In this document: positions 46,652-56,484 of the stretch, piece after piece
Position numbering within the stretch: the stretch's first letter is position 1
Layout of the letters: the number at the start of each line of letters is the position of its first letter
Assembly (NCBI GenBank): GCA_964636495.1
Contig: CAZWSL010000013.1
Coordinates: 1-64,000, forward strand
Length of the DNA stretch: 64,000 nucleotides
Reading direction: 5' to 3'
Source: Desulfobacula sp964636495
GTDB taxonomy: Bacteria > Desulfobacterota > Desulfobacteria > Desulfobacterales > Desulfobacteraceae
The notes under the pieces: model-generated
Databases searched by the model: none
What the model was told of the DNA's origin: nothing
The model's input: only the letters and a program-made list of their open reading frames with translations
Made by a program: the position numbers and the translations under genes

Positions 46652-46877
46652 GACTCCTCCTTAAAAATAGCAGTTTAATAAATATCTCTCCTGACTTATC
46701 AATTGAGGATAGGCAAATGATCTGGTTTTTGTCAAGAAATAATTTTTATTTTATAAGGATTATCGTGAAAATATCATATTAATCGAAGTTGAATCTTTTG
46801 ATTTTGGCTTATTTTATAAGCTTTTTTGTTATGTTTGCCTTAATTTTATAATATTTATCAAAAAGTGGTCTGTTTTT

Positions 46878-47510
46878 TTAAAAAGGGATTTCAAAAAAAT
46901 AGTTTTTTAAATAGAGCTCTATTACATTTTCAAGATTATCAAGAGATGCAGAATAAAAGTGATCGCAGTTTTTCAGTACTTCATATTGAGGTGTGATCTT
47001 CCATCTTTTTATATGATCCTGAATAAGAGAGGGAGGGGCAATCTCATCGCTGTCACCTGAAACAATAAGGCCTGTGTGAGGCATTGCTTTTATATCTTCA
47101 AAGCTTATAAATCCCACAGGTGGAGATATCATGATATGATCGTCAATTTCATATCCCCCTTCAATGATCTTTGCATTTACCCTTGCACCAAAAGAGTAGC
47201 CGGCAAGACAGACTCTTTCATAACCCAGTCTGCTTTTTAAGAAAGAGAGTACTGCAAGAACATCATCCTGCTCTCCAACACCGTTATCAAACACACCGGT
47301 ACTTTTCCCTGTTCCCCTGAAATTAAATTTCAGTGTGGTAAATCCTTTATTGAAAAATGCCCTTTCAATACTCATCACCACAGCGTTATTCATATCTCCT
47401 CCATAAAGGGGATGAGGATGGGTAATGGCTACAGCTTTTATCAATGAATTTTGGTTTAAGACTGCTTCAATCGTATTACTGCTGCAGTCAATTGTTATGT
47501 TGGAGTCCAT
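46878..47510 (-). CDS. Alpha/beta hydrolase
   Basis: 210 residues. The start PHPLYGGDMNNAVVMS and FNFRGTGKSTG are the oxyanion region of a small dienelactone-hydrolase-like family. Nucleophile Ser106 in AGYSFGAR, acid in SGDSDEIAPP and His in NCDHFYS form the triad. No signal peptide, so cytoplasmic esterase/peptidase-like activity; substrate unknown. 168 bp downstream of pyrG on the same strand. Confidence 0.88.
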   Translation of the reverse strand: MDSNITIDCSSNTIEAVLNQNSLIKAVAITHPHPLYGGDMNNAVVMSIERAFFNKGFTTLKFNFRGTGKSTGVFDNGVGEQDDVLAVLSFLKSRLGYERVCLAGYSFGARVNAKIIEGGYEIDDHIMISPPVGFISFEDIKAMPHTGLIVSGDSDEIAPPSLIQDHIKRWKITPQYEVLKNCDHFYSASLDNLENVIELYLKNYFFEIPF

Positions 47511-47678
47511 TTTTTACCTTTATTGTTATTATATTTACAAACCTGATTTTAACACTATTGAGAAATCTGTTGAAAAAAAACAATAAAAATTACAGAGCCC
47601 GGGTCTGGAATCAGGAGAAGAGTTATCATGTTCTGATCAGATTCAGCTTATTCAAAGAAAGCTTCTGCTATTTCAAGG

Positions 47679-49337
47679 TCAGGTGCATTCAGTTTGCTTT
47701 TTTTTTGCATTTTTTAATGATGCCTTGATAAAATCCCTGAACAGCGGATGGGGTGTTCCGGGTTTTGATTTGAATTCAGGATGAAACTGACAGCCAAGAT
47801 ACCATGGATGATCTTTCAGTTCAACGATTTCAACAAGTTCATGATCAGGAGATGTGCCGCTTATTACAAGGCCTGCTTCTATCAGTTTATCCTTATATTC
47901 ATTGTTAAATTCGAAACGATGCCTGTGCCGTTCAGATATTGTCTCTTTCTTATATGCCTTCATTGCAAAAGTATCAGGAGCAAGCTTGCAGGGATAAGCA
48001 CCAAGGCGCATGGTACCTCCCTTATCTGATTTTTCATTTCTCTTTTCAATCTGCTTGGTCTGTTCATCATACCACTCTTTCATCAGATAAATAACAGGAT
48101 ATGGCGTATATGGATCAAACTCCTGGCCATTGGCATCTTCAAAATTAAGCAGGTTTCTGGCAATTTCAATAACCGCCATGTGCATTCCCAGGCAGATACC
48201 AAAGTAGGGCACCTTCTGTTCTCTGGCATATTTTGCAGCTATAATTTTTCCTTCAATTCCCCTTGAGCCAAACCCGCCGGGAACAAGAATGCCGTCACTT
48301 GTAGAGAGAATTTCAGCTACATTCTCTTCTGTCAGTCTGGTTGAATCAATATATTGAAGATTAACCTTGGCATCATTGGCTATTCCACCATGGGTCAACG
48401 CCTCATTCAAGCTTTTATAACTCTCTGTCAAATCGACATATTTTCCAACGATCGCTATATTTACTGACAGTCTCGGGTTTTTAAGCCGGTCTACCATTTC
48501 CCTCCAGTCATCAAGTTTAGGTGATCTTGCCCATATATTAAGTTTTTTTAATATCTTATCTCCTAAGCCTTCCTTGTTGTAAACCAGTGGTACTTCATAA
48601 ATGCAATCCACATCTTTTGCTGTGAAGACATCATCCGTGCCCACATTACAGAAAAGAGCAATTTTTGCCTTAATGTCCTTATCCAGATAACTTTCTGTTC
48701 TGCAAAGCAGGATATCCGGTTGAATTCCAATACTTCTGAGTTCTTTTACACTGTGCTGGGTTGGTTTTGTCTTTACTTCACATGCTGTTTTTATATATGG
48801 AACAAGGGTGAGGTGGATATATATGACATTTGAAGCGCCTGCATCATTCTTGAACTGGCGGATAGCTTCCAGAAATGGCAGCGATTCAATATCTCCAATT
48901 GTTCCACCAATCTCAACAATAACAACGTCAACATCTTTTGAAACCAGAAAAATGCTCTGTTTGATTTCATCGGTAATATGGGGTATAACCTGGACTGTAC
49001 CGCCAAGATACTCTCCTTTACGCTCCTTGGTTATTACCTGGTCATAAATTTTACCGGTTGTAAAATTATTATTTTTGCCAAGCTGAGCATGGGTGAATCT
49101 CTCATAATGACCCAGATCAAGATCTGTTTCAGCACCGTCATCAGTTACAAAAACCTCTCCATGCTGAAATGGATTCATGGTTCCGGGATCGACATTTATA
49201 TATGGATCAAGCTTCTGTATCGTAACTGTTAGTCCCCGGCTCTCAAGAAGCATTCCAATTGCTGCAGAGGCAAGTCCTTTGCCAAGAGATGAAAGAACAC
49301 CTCCTGTAACGAAAATATATTTTGTAGATTCAGCCAT
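47679..49337 (-). CDS. pyrG: CTP synthase
   Basis: 552 residues, normal length. It aminates UTP to CTP with glutamine. N-terminal synthase domain: KYIFVTGGVLSSLGKGLASA, DPYINVDPGTMNPFQHGEVF. C-terminal glutamine amidotransferase: Cys in FGICLGMHMAV and HPEFKSKPGTPHPLF near the end. Preceded on the same strand by the LolA-like gene and eno. Confidence 0.98.
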   Translation of the reverse strand: MAESTKYIFVTGGVLSSLGKGLASAAIGMLLESRGLTVTIQKLDPYINVDPGTMNPFQHGEVFVTDDGAETDLDLGHYERFTHAQLGKNNNFTTGKIYDQVITKERKGEYLGGTVQVIPHITDEIKQSIFLVSKDVDVVIVEIGGTIGDIESLPFLEAIRQFKNDAGASNVIYIHLTLVPYIKTACEVKTKPTQHSVKELRSIGIQPDILLCRTESYLDKDIKAKIALFCNVGTDDVFTAKDVDCIYEVPLVYNKEGLGDKILKKLNIWARSPKLDDWREMVDRLKNPRLSVNIAIVGKYVDLTESYKSLNEALTHGGIANDAKVNLQYIDSTRLTEENVAEILSTSDGILVPGGFGSRGIEGKIIAAKYAREQKVPYFGICLGMHMAVIEIARNLLNFEDANGQEFDPYTPYPVIYLMKEWYDEQTKQIEKRNEKSDKGGTMRLGAYPCKLAPDTFAMKAYKKETISERHRHRFEFNNEYKDKLIEAGLVISGTSPDHELVEIVELKDHPWYLGCQFHPEFKSKPGTPHPLFRDFIKASLKNAKKKQTECT

Positions 49338-49357
49338 TATTCCTCTCTTGTTGAAAA

Positions 49358-50194
49358 TTATTCATGTAATTGTCTGGTTTCCGGGAGTGAATTTTCATAC
49401 TCTCCCGTTATTGATCTATCTTTGATTTTATGATTGTCAACTGTGTCATCTGCTGGATATGTTTTTAACAAATTATCAATATTAAATAAACCAGAAGGTG
49501 CATTTGAGTGTAAATTGATATGTTCCACATTAATCATGGCAAACAGTCTGCTGTTTAAAAAAATATGAATCTGCATTGGGTAAAATGTTTTACTGACCTG
49601 TTTCCAGTTTTTATAAACAAACTCCACCTGCTGACTGTTTTTCTCTACCACATATCTTAATGGAAGAAATGTATTTTTTTCTATCCACAGACCGGGAACC
49701 TCACTGTTTTTTTTTCTCGGTTTTCCAATCACATAACAGATCGTGTCATTATATCTTTGGAAGGATACTTCTTCAGTATCTGTCCCCCACAGATCAAGTT
49801 GTTTCAAATAGTTTTCATTATCCCTGTAAAGAAGGATATCTGTATAGAGGTCAGTAAGGGATTTTTCACGGGAGATTCCTTCTCTTTCTGATATTTTAAA
49901 GAAATTAAAATCAGACTCCACACTGAAATTAGCCAGGATATCGGGGAAAGTGTTAATGCGCAGACGGCCTGGAAATGAAAAGATCAGGTTTTCCTTTATT
50001 TTCACATAGGGCTGATCTGAGTCCTGATAATCTAAAATCACCTTATTCTGCCACACTTCAATACCGGCAGGTTCTTTGATCTTGTTTTGAACAAGATGCA
50101 TCAGATGTGTCGCCTCTGGAACAAATGTCCAGCCTGTGGAGGGCATCACAAAAGATAAAAGTATAGACAGGGATAGAAAAAGATATTTTTTCAT
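49358..50194 (-). CDS. Secreted LolA/outer-membrane-lipoprotein-carrier-like protein, hypothetical
   Basis: 278 residues from ATG 50194 (MKKYLFLSLSILLSF); an upstream in-frame ATG at 50233 overlaps eno and adds 13 residues. Signal peptide ends near PSTGWT. The mature part is beta-rich with ENLIFSFPGRLRINT and YVVEKNSQQVEFVYKNW, reminiscent of LolA/LolB-like half-barrels that carry lipids. A lipid- or lipoprotein-carrier role is plausible but unproven. Between eno and pyrG, probably one operon. Confidence 0.6.
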   Translation of the reverse strand: MKKYLFLSLSILLSFVMPSTGWTFVPEATHLMHLVQNKIKEPAGIEVWQNKVILDYQDSDQPYVKIKENLIFSFPGRLRINTFPDILANFSVESDFNFFKISEREGISREKSLTDLYTDILLYRDNENYLKQLDLWGTDTEEVSFQRYNDTICYVIGKPRKKNSEVPGLWIEKNTFLPLRYVVEKNSQQVEFVYKNWKQVSKTFYPMQIHIFLNSRLFAMINVEHINLHSNAPSGLFNIDNLLKTYPADDTVDNHKIKDRSITGEYENSLPETRQLHE

Positions 50195-50229
50195 AATTTT
50201 TTCAGGTCGCACATCTGTTAAACAGCAGA

Positions 50230-51501
50230 TCAAACAAAGATGTCCCTTGGAAATGCAGCAGAATCCCCAAGTTTTTCTTCAATTCTGATCAGCTGGTTAT
50301 ACTTTGCTACTCTGTCGCTCCTTGACATTGATCCGGTTTTAATCTGTCCTGAGTTTACACCCACGGCAAGGTCGGCAATAAATGAATCTTCTGTTTCACC
50401 TGATCTATGTGAAATAACGGTGGTATATCCGGACTCCTTTGCCATCTGAATGGTATCTAATGTCTCTGTTACGGTTCCAATCTGGTTGAGTTTGATTAAA
50501 ATCGAATTGCCGATACTTCTGCTTATCCCTTTCTGGAAAATATCCGGATTTGTGACAAAAATATCATCACCAACAATCTGAGTTGAGTTGCCAAGGCGCT
50601 GAGTCATTAATTCCCATGAGTCCCAGTCGCTTTCAGCAAGACCGTCCTCTATGGAGTACAGAGGATATTTTTCGATTAATCTTTCATAATAGTCAATCAG
50701 ATCTTTTGATGAGAGTTCTTTTCCTTCAGAAGCAAAGATATATTTCCCGTTTTTGTAAAATTCAGAAGCAGCTGCATCAAGGGCTATTCCGATATCTTTT
50801 CCCGGTCTGTATCCAGCTGCTTCTATGGCATTAATTATATATTCAACAGCCTCTTCATTGGATTTAAGATCAGGAGCAAACCCGCCTTCATCTCCCACAG
50901 CTGTGGAAAGGCCCTCACTTTTCAGTATTTTTGCAAGGTGATGAAATGTTTCAGCACCCATCTGGACTGCCTGGGATATGGAATCAGCACCAAATGGAAG
51001 AATCATGAATTCCTGAATATCAAGATTATTTGCAGCGTGAGCCCCTCCGTTGATTACATTCATCATGGGCAGAGGAAGCACCCTTGCATTAATGCCGCCA
51101 ATATGCTGATACAGAGGTATTTCACAAGCATTTGCCGCAGCCCTTGCTGCTGCCATGGATACGCCAAGAATGGCATTGGCTCCAAGTCTTGATTTGTTTT
51201 CTGTGCCATCTATATCCTGCATTGTCCGGTCAAGGCCTGCCTGGTCCATGGCATCGTATCCAATAATTTCAGGTGCAATCACCTCATTAACGTTAACTAC
51301 AGCATTTAAAACACCTTTACCCATGAACCGGTTTTTCTGGTTGTCCCTGAGTTCAAGAGCCTCTCTTGATCCGGTTGAAGCTCCAGAGGGAACAGCTGCT
51401 CTTCCTGATGCTCCGCAAGCCAGTGTTACATCCACCTCAATTGTTGGATTTCCCCTTGAGTCTATAATCTCCCTTGCCATAATATCAATTAATTCAGTCA
51501 T
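50230..51501 (-). CDS. eno: Enolase
   Basis: 423 residues, usual length. It interconverts 2-phosphoglycerate and phosphoenolpyruvate. REIIDSRGNPTIEVDV at the start, GASTGSREALELRD, the catalytic Glu/Lys and metal ligands in SIEDGLAESDW and LIKLNQIGTVTET, and SHRSGETEDSFIADLAV are all present. Confidence 0.98.
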   Translation of the reverse strand: MTELIDIMAREIIDSRGNPTIEVDVTLACGASGRAAVPSGASTGSREALELRDNQKNRFMGKGVLNAVVNVNEVIAPEIIGYDAMDQAGLDRTMQDIDGTENKSRLGANAILGVSMAAARAAANACEIPLYQHIGGINARVLPLPMMNVINGGAHAANNLDIQEFMILPFGADSISQAVQMGAETFHHLAKILKSEGLSTAVGDEGGFAPDLKSNEEAVEYIINAIEAAGYRPGKDIGIALDAAASEFYKNGKYIFASEGKELSSKDLIDYYERLIEKYPLYSIEDGLAESDWDSWELMTQRLGNSTQIVGDDIFVTNPDIFQKGISRSIGNSILIKLNQIGTVTETLDTIQMAKESGYTTVISHRSGETEDSFIADLAVGVNSGQIKTGSMSRSDRVAKYNQLIRIEEKLGDSAAFPRDIFV

Positions 51502-51884
51502 ATCACCTCCGTGCCGGATAAGTTCTAATTTATCTGCTGGTTTTGTTGAGCATCAATCTCAATAGTGGTGGTTATCTTTTATTTGTTGACACTATTATTA
51601 ACTGCACCTGAACTACAAAATAAGTCAGAAAAATAAGTTAAGAATATTTTTCGATAGTAATAACAATATCCATTTATACATTCAAGGAATATTGTAAAAT
51701 TTTTAAATTTACCCGGGCAAAACCATACTAAATCTTGACAAATAAATTTTGCTTTTATACTTAAAAAAAGCAGCTTGGAATATATGCAAAGGTTGTGAAC
51801 CATAAACGGTGTGTTGTTGTTAATCAGAAGAGTATTTTGAATAAAACAAAAGTGTAATCCTAAAACCCTCAAAAGGAGTTGTAA
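51502..51884. other. Divergent spacer between eno and adk
   Basis: 383 AT-rich bases carrying the promoters of leftward eno and rightward adk. A predicted minus-strand ORF here (51579-51872) has no family features and a composition like non-coding AT-rich DNA. A good promoter for adk is listed separately. Nothing else recognised. Confidence 0.5.
51735..51761 (+). promoter_or_regulatory. Predicted sigma-70 promoter for adk
   Basis: Perfect -35 TTGACA at 51735-51740. TATACT follows at 51756-51761 (15-bp spacing); a 17-bp alternative is TACTTA. It lies ~125 bp upstream of the adk ATG. Predicted by eye. Confidence 0.5.
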
Positions 51885-52559
51885 ATGAACATTTTATTTT
51901 TTGGACCAAACGGAAGTGGTAAAGGAACCCAGGGATCTATCCTGAAAGACAGGTATAATATTGCTCATATTGAATCAGGTGCTATTTTCCGTGAAAATAT
52001 AAAGGGTGGAACTGAACTTGGAAAAAAAGCAAAAGAGTTTATTGATAAAGGGGACCTGGTTCCAGATGATATCACCATTCCAATGGTGCTTGACAGAATA
52101 AAACAGGATGACTGTAAAAATGGATGGCTTCTTGATGGTTTTCCAAGAAACAAAGTTCAGGCTGAAAAACTGCATGCTTCTTTAGAGGAAGCTGGCATAC
52201 AACTTAGCATAGTGATTGAGATGATTCTCGATCGACAGATTGCAAAAAATAGAATCATGGGACGCCGCCTGTGTGCTGAAGATAACAATCACCCCAATAA
52301 TATTTTTATTGATGCAATTAAACCTGACGGAGATAAATGCCGTGTCTGTGGCGGTGAACTGAGTGCAAGGGATGATGATCAGGATGAGGCAGCAATTGAT
52401 AAACGTCATTCAATATATTATGACACAGAAACCGGAACGCTTGCCTCTTCATACTACTTTAGAGATCTGGCTGAAAAAGATGATTCCATAAAGTATTTTA
52501 CACTTGCTGGAGAAAATGATCTTAAGTCTGTGACAGAAGAGTTGATCTCTAAACTGTAA
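51885..52559 (+). CDS. adk: Adenylate kinase
   Basis: 224 residues. P-loop GPNGSGKGTQ (7-16), NMP-binding segment HIESGAIFRENI, DGFPRN and LID entry GRRLC. The LID is long and variant: it holds CRVCGG and several Asp/His residues rather than the four-cysteine zinc site or the standard short lid, so metal binding is uncertain. Ribosome-binding AAAGGAG precedes the ATG. Equilibrates AMP, ADP and ATP. Confidence 0.95.
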   Translation: MNILFFGPNGSGKGTQGSILKDRYNIAHIESGAIFRENIKGGTELGKKAKEFIDKGDLVPDDITIPMVLDRIKQDDCKNGWLLDGFPRNKVQAEKLHASLEEAGIQLSIVIEMILDRQIAKNRIMGRRLCAEDNNHPNNIFIDAIKPDGDKCRVCGGELSARDDDQDEAAIDKRHSIYYDTETGTLASSYYFRDLAEKDDSIKYFTLAGENDLKSVTEELISKL

Positions 52560-52677
52560 AGGTAATTTTATCATACTGCTGTTTTTTATTTTCCTTGATT
52601 TTATACTCTTTTTTTGTTAAGTAGATCGGTCATAAATAGTAAAGTATTTAAATACACAATGAAAGGGGCGATGTTTT

Positions 52678-52887
52678 TTGAAGGAAATTACAGTTACAGT
52701 GATTGATAATGATGTTGAAAGAGCTTTGAGGATTTTAAAGAAAAAAATCCAGAATGACGGCCTTTTCAAACGTCTTAAAGTGAAGAAGCATTTTGAGAAA
52801 CCATGTCAGTACAGACGACGTAAGATGAGAGAAGCAATTAGAAGAGAACGAATTGCTGCCTCGCGGTCACGTAGAAGACAGAAATAG
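52678..52887 (+). CDS. rpsU: 30S ribosomal protein bS21
   Basis: 69 residues starting at a TTG with AAAGGGG upstream; a nearby ATG (52671) is in another frame. EKPCQYRRRKMREAIRRERI with a basic tail identifies bS21. It acts in mRNA binding/initiation on the 30S platform. A strong terminator follows 18 bases after the stop, so it is monocistronic. Confidence 0.93.
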   Translation: MKEITVTVIDNDVERALRILKKKIQNDGLFKRLKVKKHFEKPCQYRRRKMREAIRRERIAASRSRRRQK

Positions 52888-52904
52888 ATTTTTTTAGTGT
52901 TTAT

Positions 52905-52948
52905 CCCCGGTATGATTTCTTCCAAGTGAATTATACCGGGGTTTTTTA
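52905..52948 (+). terminator. Rho-independent terminator of rpsU
   Basis: CCCCGGTAT (52905-52913) pairs with ATACCGGGG (52933-52941); six T follow (52942-52947). A textbook intrinsic terminator. Confidence 0.88.
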
Positions 52949-53018
52949 TTTGTTTTTTGATAATATTTAATCTGGTCGGAGTCTGGTTTAAAATTATGAA
53001 CAGCCTTGGTTATTCAAT

Positions 53019-54317
53019 ATGAAAAAAAAAGCGTATAAGCAGTGTCTTGATAAAATTTATACACTTGGACGTTTTGGCATCAAGCTCGAGCTTGACACCA
53101 TATCTGATATACTCGGTATACTGGGTAATCCTGAAAAACAGTATAAAATAGTGCATGTTGCAGGGACGAATGGTAAAGGCTCTACTGCAACATATATAGC
53201 ATCAATTCTGCAGATGGCAGGGTTTAAAACAGCACTTTATACTTCTCCCCATCTTGTCAGTTTTAATGAACGTATAAAAGTTAATGGCAGACAAATTTCA
53301 GATAAAGGTGTTGTCGAAGCATACCAGGCAGTCAATAAAGCAGATATAGGTGAAAGAAAAGCGACTTTCTTCGAGATTGCCACTACAATGGGATTTTACC
53401 ATTTTGCAAAAAAAAATGTAGAGTGGGCTGTAATAGAAACCGGTATGGGCGGGAGATTTGATGCCACCAATATTGTCAAACCTGAAGTAAGCGTTATTAC
53501 AAATCTTTCCATTGAGCACACAGATTACCTTGGAAATACAATCAAAGCTCTTGCAGGGGAAAAAGGCGGTATTATAAAAAAAGGTGTTCCAGTAGTAACA
53601 GGAGTATCACAACCTTCAGGCCTTAAAGTCATAAAAAAAATTGCCAGTGAAAAAACATCCAGACTATATATTTATAAAAAAGATTTTTCAGCGAGAAAAA
53701 ATCCAGGACAGAACAGTATCTCTTATAAAGGGTTGAAAAACAGTTTTAAATATTTACAGAAACCTCTGCCAGGGGATCATCAAAAAGAGAATGTAAGCCT
53801 GGCTCTGGCAGCATGTGAATTGATTTTTGAAGATCTCAAATTAAACCACGGAGAATATAATCTGGATAATGACCTCATTGAAAAAGGATTTGCCATAACA
53901 AAATGGCCTGGCCGTCTTGAACATATACAGCAGAACCCTCTTGTAATTCTTGATGGGGCTCACAACCTGAAGGCAGCAAAAGTACTTAAGAAATATCTCT
54001 CTTCACATCTTAAAAATAAAAAATTGACTCTGGTCCTTGGTATCCTTGATGACAAGCCATATGAAAAAATGATTGAAAGTCTTGTACCGTGTGCTGAAAA
54101 TATCATTTTAACAAAGGCGAAAATTGATAGAAGTCTTGAACCGGATGTTCTGAAAAAAGCAGTAGAGAAAATTACAGCAAAGCCTGCTGTAATTATTGAA
54201 GATGTAAAAAAGGCTGTCTCACATGCCATTGCCATATCAAAGGGTGAAGATGCGGTCTGTATTGCAGGATCTCTATATGTCGCAGGAGAAGTAAAAGAGC
54301 AGTTTCACAGCAGATGA
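53019..54317 (+). CDS. folC: Bifunctional dihydrofolate/folylpolyglutamate synthase
   Basis: 432 residues, Mur-ligase-like. P-loop VAGTNGKGSTATYIASIL, SPHLVSFNERI, VIETGMGGRFDATN and TKWPGRLEHI-QQNPLVILDGAHN are family motifs. It adds glutamate to dihydropteroate and to folates. ATG start at 53019; the tRNA-Arg gene begins 9 bp past its stop codon. Confidence 0.95.
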   Translation: MKKKAYKQCLDKIYTLGRFGIKLELDTISDILGILGNPEKQYKIVHVAGTNGKGSTATYIASILQMAGFKTALYTSPHLVSFNERIKVNGRQISDKGVVEAYQAVNKADIGERKATFFEIATTMGFYHFAKKNVEWAVIETGMGGRFDATNIVKPEVSVITNLSIEHTDYLGNTIKALAGEKGGIIKKGVPVVTGVSQPSGLKVIKKIASEKTSRLYIYKKDFSARKNPGQNSISYKGLKNSFKYLQKPLPGDHQKENVSLALAACELIFEDLKLNHGEYNLDNDLIEKGFAITKWPGRLEHIQQNPLVILDGAHNLKAAKVLKKYLSSHLKNKKLTLVLGILDDKPYEKMIESLVPCAENIILTKAKIDRSLEPDVLKKAVEKITAKPAVIIEDVKKAVSHAIAISKGEDAVCIAGSLYVAGEVKEQFHSR

Positions 54318-54325
54318 TTAATAAT

Positions 54326-54401
54326 GCGCCCGTAGCCCAGTGGATAAGGCGTCAGCCTCCGAAGCTGAAGATCGCTGGTTCGATTCCAGCCGGGCGTACC
54401 A
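54326..54401 (+). tRNA. tRNA-Arg (anticodon CCG)
   Basis: 76 nt cloverleaf. Acceptor GCGCCCG pairs with CGGGCGT (last pair G-U); D arm with GGATAA; anticodon stem TCAGC/GCTGA with loop CTCCGAA giving anticodon CCG; T arm GCTGG-TTCGATT-CCAGC. The CCA end is encoded (54399-54401). It decodes CGG arginine codons. Confidence 0.95.
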
Positions 54402-54463
54402 CTCCATGAACAAAAATAAAGTATGAAATTATTGACAGGATATCTGGAAATAGGGCGTAATCT

Positions 54464-55699
54464 ATGAGTACTTCACTTAAAATAGGCCTTGTAAGCTATC
54501 GAAGTAATCCCCACTGTGGCGGACAGGGTGTTTATATAAGACATTTGAGCCATGCCTTGAGCGATCTTGGACATGAGGTTGAAGTGATTGCAGGACCGCC
54601 TGACCCCCTTTTAAATAACAGCGTAAAGCTGACCATGCTGGAAACACTGGATCTTTATAATCCTGAAGATCTTTTCAGAACACCCACTCTGGAAGAGTTG
54701 AAAAATCCAATCAATCTGCTTGAGTGGATTGATATATCAACTCTGGGATTTCCTGAACCCTTAACATTTGGTATGAGGGTAAAACAGCATCTTAAAAAAA
54801 CCAATAAAGAGTATGATATCATCCACGACAACCAGAGTCTTTCCTACAGTATTTTATCAATAGCACGGACCATACCGGTAACGGCAACGATTCACCATCC
54901 CATAACAGTGGATAGAAGGATTGCGGTAAAAAGTACAAAATCTTTTTTTAAAAAAGTTAAAGCATTACGATGGTATTCATTTATTACTGTCCAAAAATAT
55001 GTTGCCCGGAAGCTGTCAAGTATTATAACGGTTTCCGAGGCCTCTAAAAAAGATATTGCAAGGGAATTTCATATTCCTGAAAAAAGATTTAAAGCGATTC
55101 CCATAGGTATTGATACGGAAAGCTTCCATCCTGTGGAAACCATTAAAAGGCGGGTTAATCGAATTATTGTCACCAATAGTGCTGACACTCCTTTAAAAGG
55201 GTTATATCATCTTTTGCATGCAGTAAAAAAAGTATTAAAAATACGTCGGGTCAAGCTTGTTGTTATCGGCAGTCCAAAGAAAAAAGGTGGCATTGAAAAA
55301 CTGATTGAAAAACTTAACCTGGGACAATATATTAAATTTACAGGCCGTATTGATCATGAACAGTTTGTAAAAGAGTATGCAAAGGCAAGTATTGCAGTCA
55401 TACCTTCACTGTATGAAGGTTTTGGTCTGCCGGTGGGAGAAGCCATGGCATGCAGAATACCGGTAATATGCACGACAGGCGGTGCGCTGCCAGAGGTTGC
55501 AGGAGATGCCACAAAGCTTGTGCCTCCGGGCGATGCAAAGGCGCTTGCTGATGCAATACTTGAATTAATGGATAATCCCGCTCTTCGGGAAAATCTTGCA
55601 GAAAAGGGTTATAAGCGGGTCATGGAAGAGTTTACGTGGGAAAAAACGGCTGTTAGAACGGTTGAGGCTTACAGAGAAACAATCAATGATTACCATTGA
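54464..55699 (+). CDS. Family 4 glycosyltransferase (GT-B)
   Basis: 411 residues. N-terminal acceptor half begins GLVSYRSNPHCGGQGVYIRH; C-terminal donor half has PLKGLYHLLHAVKKV and the catalytic EGFGLPVGEAMACRIPV motif (E-x7-E). Retaining glycosyltransferase on nucleotide sugars; acceptor unknown. Its end overlaps the methyltransferase gene by 14 bp, so the products likely act together, e.g. on a lipid or cell-surface glycan (inference). Confidence 0.92.
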   Translation: MSTSLKIGLVSYRSNPHCGGQGVYIRHLSHALSDLGHEVEVIAGPPDPLLNNSVKLTMLETLDLYNPEDLFRTPTLEELKNPINLLEWIDISTLGFPEPLTFGMRVKQHLKKTNKEYDIIHDNQSLSYSILSIARTIPVTATIHHPITVDRRIAVKSTKSFFKKVKALRWYSFITVQKYVARKLSSIITVSEASKKDIAREFHIPEKRFKAIPIGIDTESFHPVETIKRRVNRIIVTNSADTPLKGLYHLLHAVKKVLKIRRVKLVVIGSPKKKGGIEKLIEKLNLGQYIKFTGRIDHEQFVKEYAKASIAVIPSLYEGFGLPVGEAMACRIPVICTTGGALPEVAGDATKLVPPGDAKALADAILELMDNPALRENLAEKGYKRVMEEFTWEKTAVRTVEAYRETINDYH

Positions 55700-56396
55700 T
55701 CTTAAAAAACTGGGTATAGCACCCAATGATAAAATTCTTGATATCGGGTGTGGTGAGGGCCGTCATACTGTTATGGCCTGCCAGCAGAATCAGACCATGT
55801 GTGTTGGCGGAGATTATGAGTATGAAAACCTTGTTAAAACCAAGGAAAAATTGAGGTATCATCAGAGTATGAATGATATCTGCTGCAGGAGCTTTAATCT
55901 CTCCTGCATGGATATTTCTGATATGCCCTTTTGTAATAAAAGCTTTGATATTGTGATCTGCTCTGAGGTGCTGGAGCATATTCACGATGATAAAAAAGCG
56001 ATGTCTGAGCTTGTAAGGATTTTAAAGCCGGGAAAAATTCTTGCTGTGAGTGTACCCAGATTCTGGCCTGAAAAAATATGCTGGCTTCTGTCTGATGAAT
56101 ATTTTGATAATAATATGGGGCATGTCAGAATATATAAAAAAGATTCTCTGGTAAAAGAGATAGAGTCTTTTGGGCTGAAAAATTTTCACACCCATTATGC
56201 CCACAGCATTCACTCTCCGTTCTGGTGGCTTAAATGTTTAGTCGGACCAGGAAAGAGCGATTCAAAACTTGTAAATCTTTATCACAGACTGCTTGTATGG
56301 GATTTAATGGAAAAACCCAGAATAACCGCTTTTATTGACAGACTGCTGAATCCTCTTTTGGGGAAAAGTGTTGTATTGTACTTCAGGAAAAAATGA
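55686..56396 (+). CDS. SAM-dependent methyltransferase (class I)
   Basis: 236 residues from ATG 55686 (MITIDLKKLGI), chosen because upstream codons overlap the glycosyltransferase in another frame. Motif I KILDIGCGEGRHT binds SAM; motifs DISDMPFCNKSFDIVICSEV and LEHIHDDKKAM follow the UbiE/small-molecule pattern; MSELVRILKPGKILAVSVP is the post-III segment. Substrate unknown. The tight overlap suggests a methyl added to the product of the glycosyltransferase. Confidence 0.9.
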   Translation: MITIDLKKLGIAPNDKILDIGCGEGRHTVMACQQNQTMCVGGDYEYENLVKTKEKLRYHQSMNDICCRSFNLSCMDISDMPFCNKSFDIVICSEVLEHIHDDKKAMSELVRILKPGKILAVSVPRFWPEKICWLLSDEYFDNNMGHVRIYKKDSLVKEIESFGLKNFHTHYAHSIHSPFWWLKCLVGPGKSDSKLVNLYHRLLVWDLMEKPRITAFIDRLLNPLLGKSVVLYFRKK

Positions 56397-56484
56397 ACTG
56401 GATTTTATACATGTCAAGGTGTCAAGATTTCGTGTTAAGATGTTGTCCAATAAAGTCAATTTTCGGAAATAGGAGATACCTTTA

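Noticed and set aside
51579..51872. Minus-strand ORF of 97 codons between eno and adk
   Set aside because: Rich in Phe, Tyr, Cys and Asn as AT-rich spacer gives by chance; overlaps the adk promoter; no ribosome-binding site evident.
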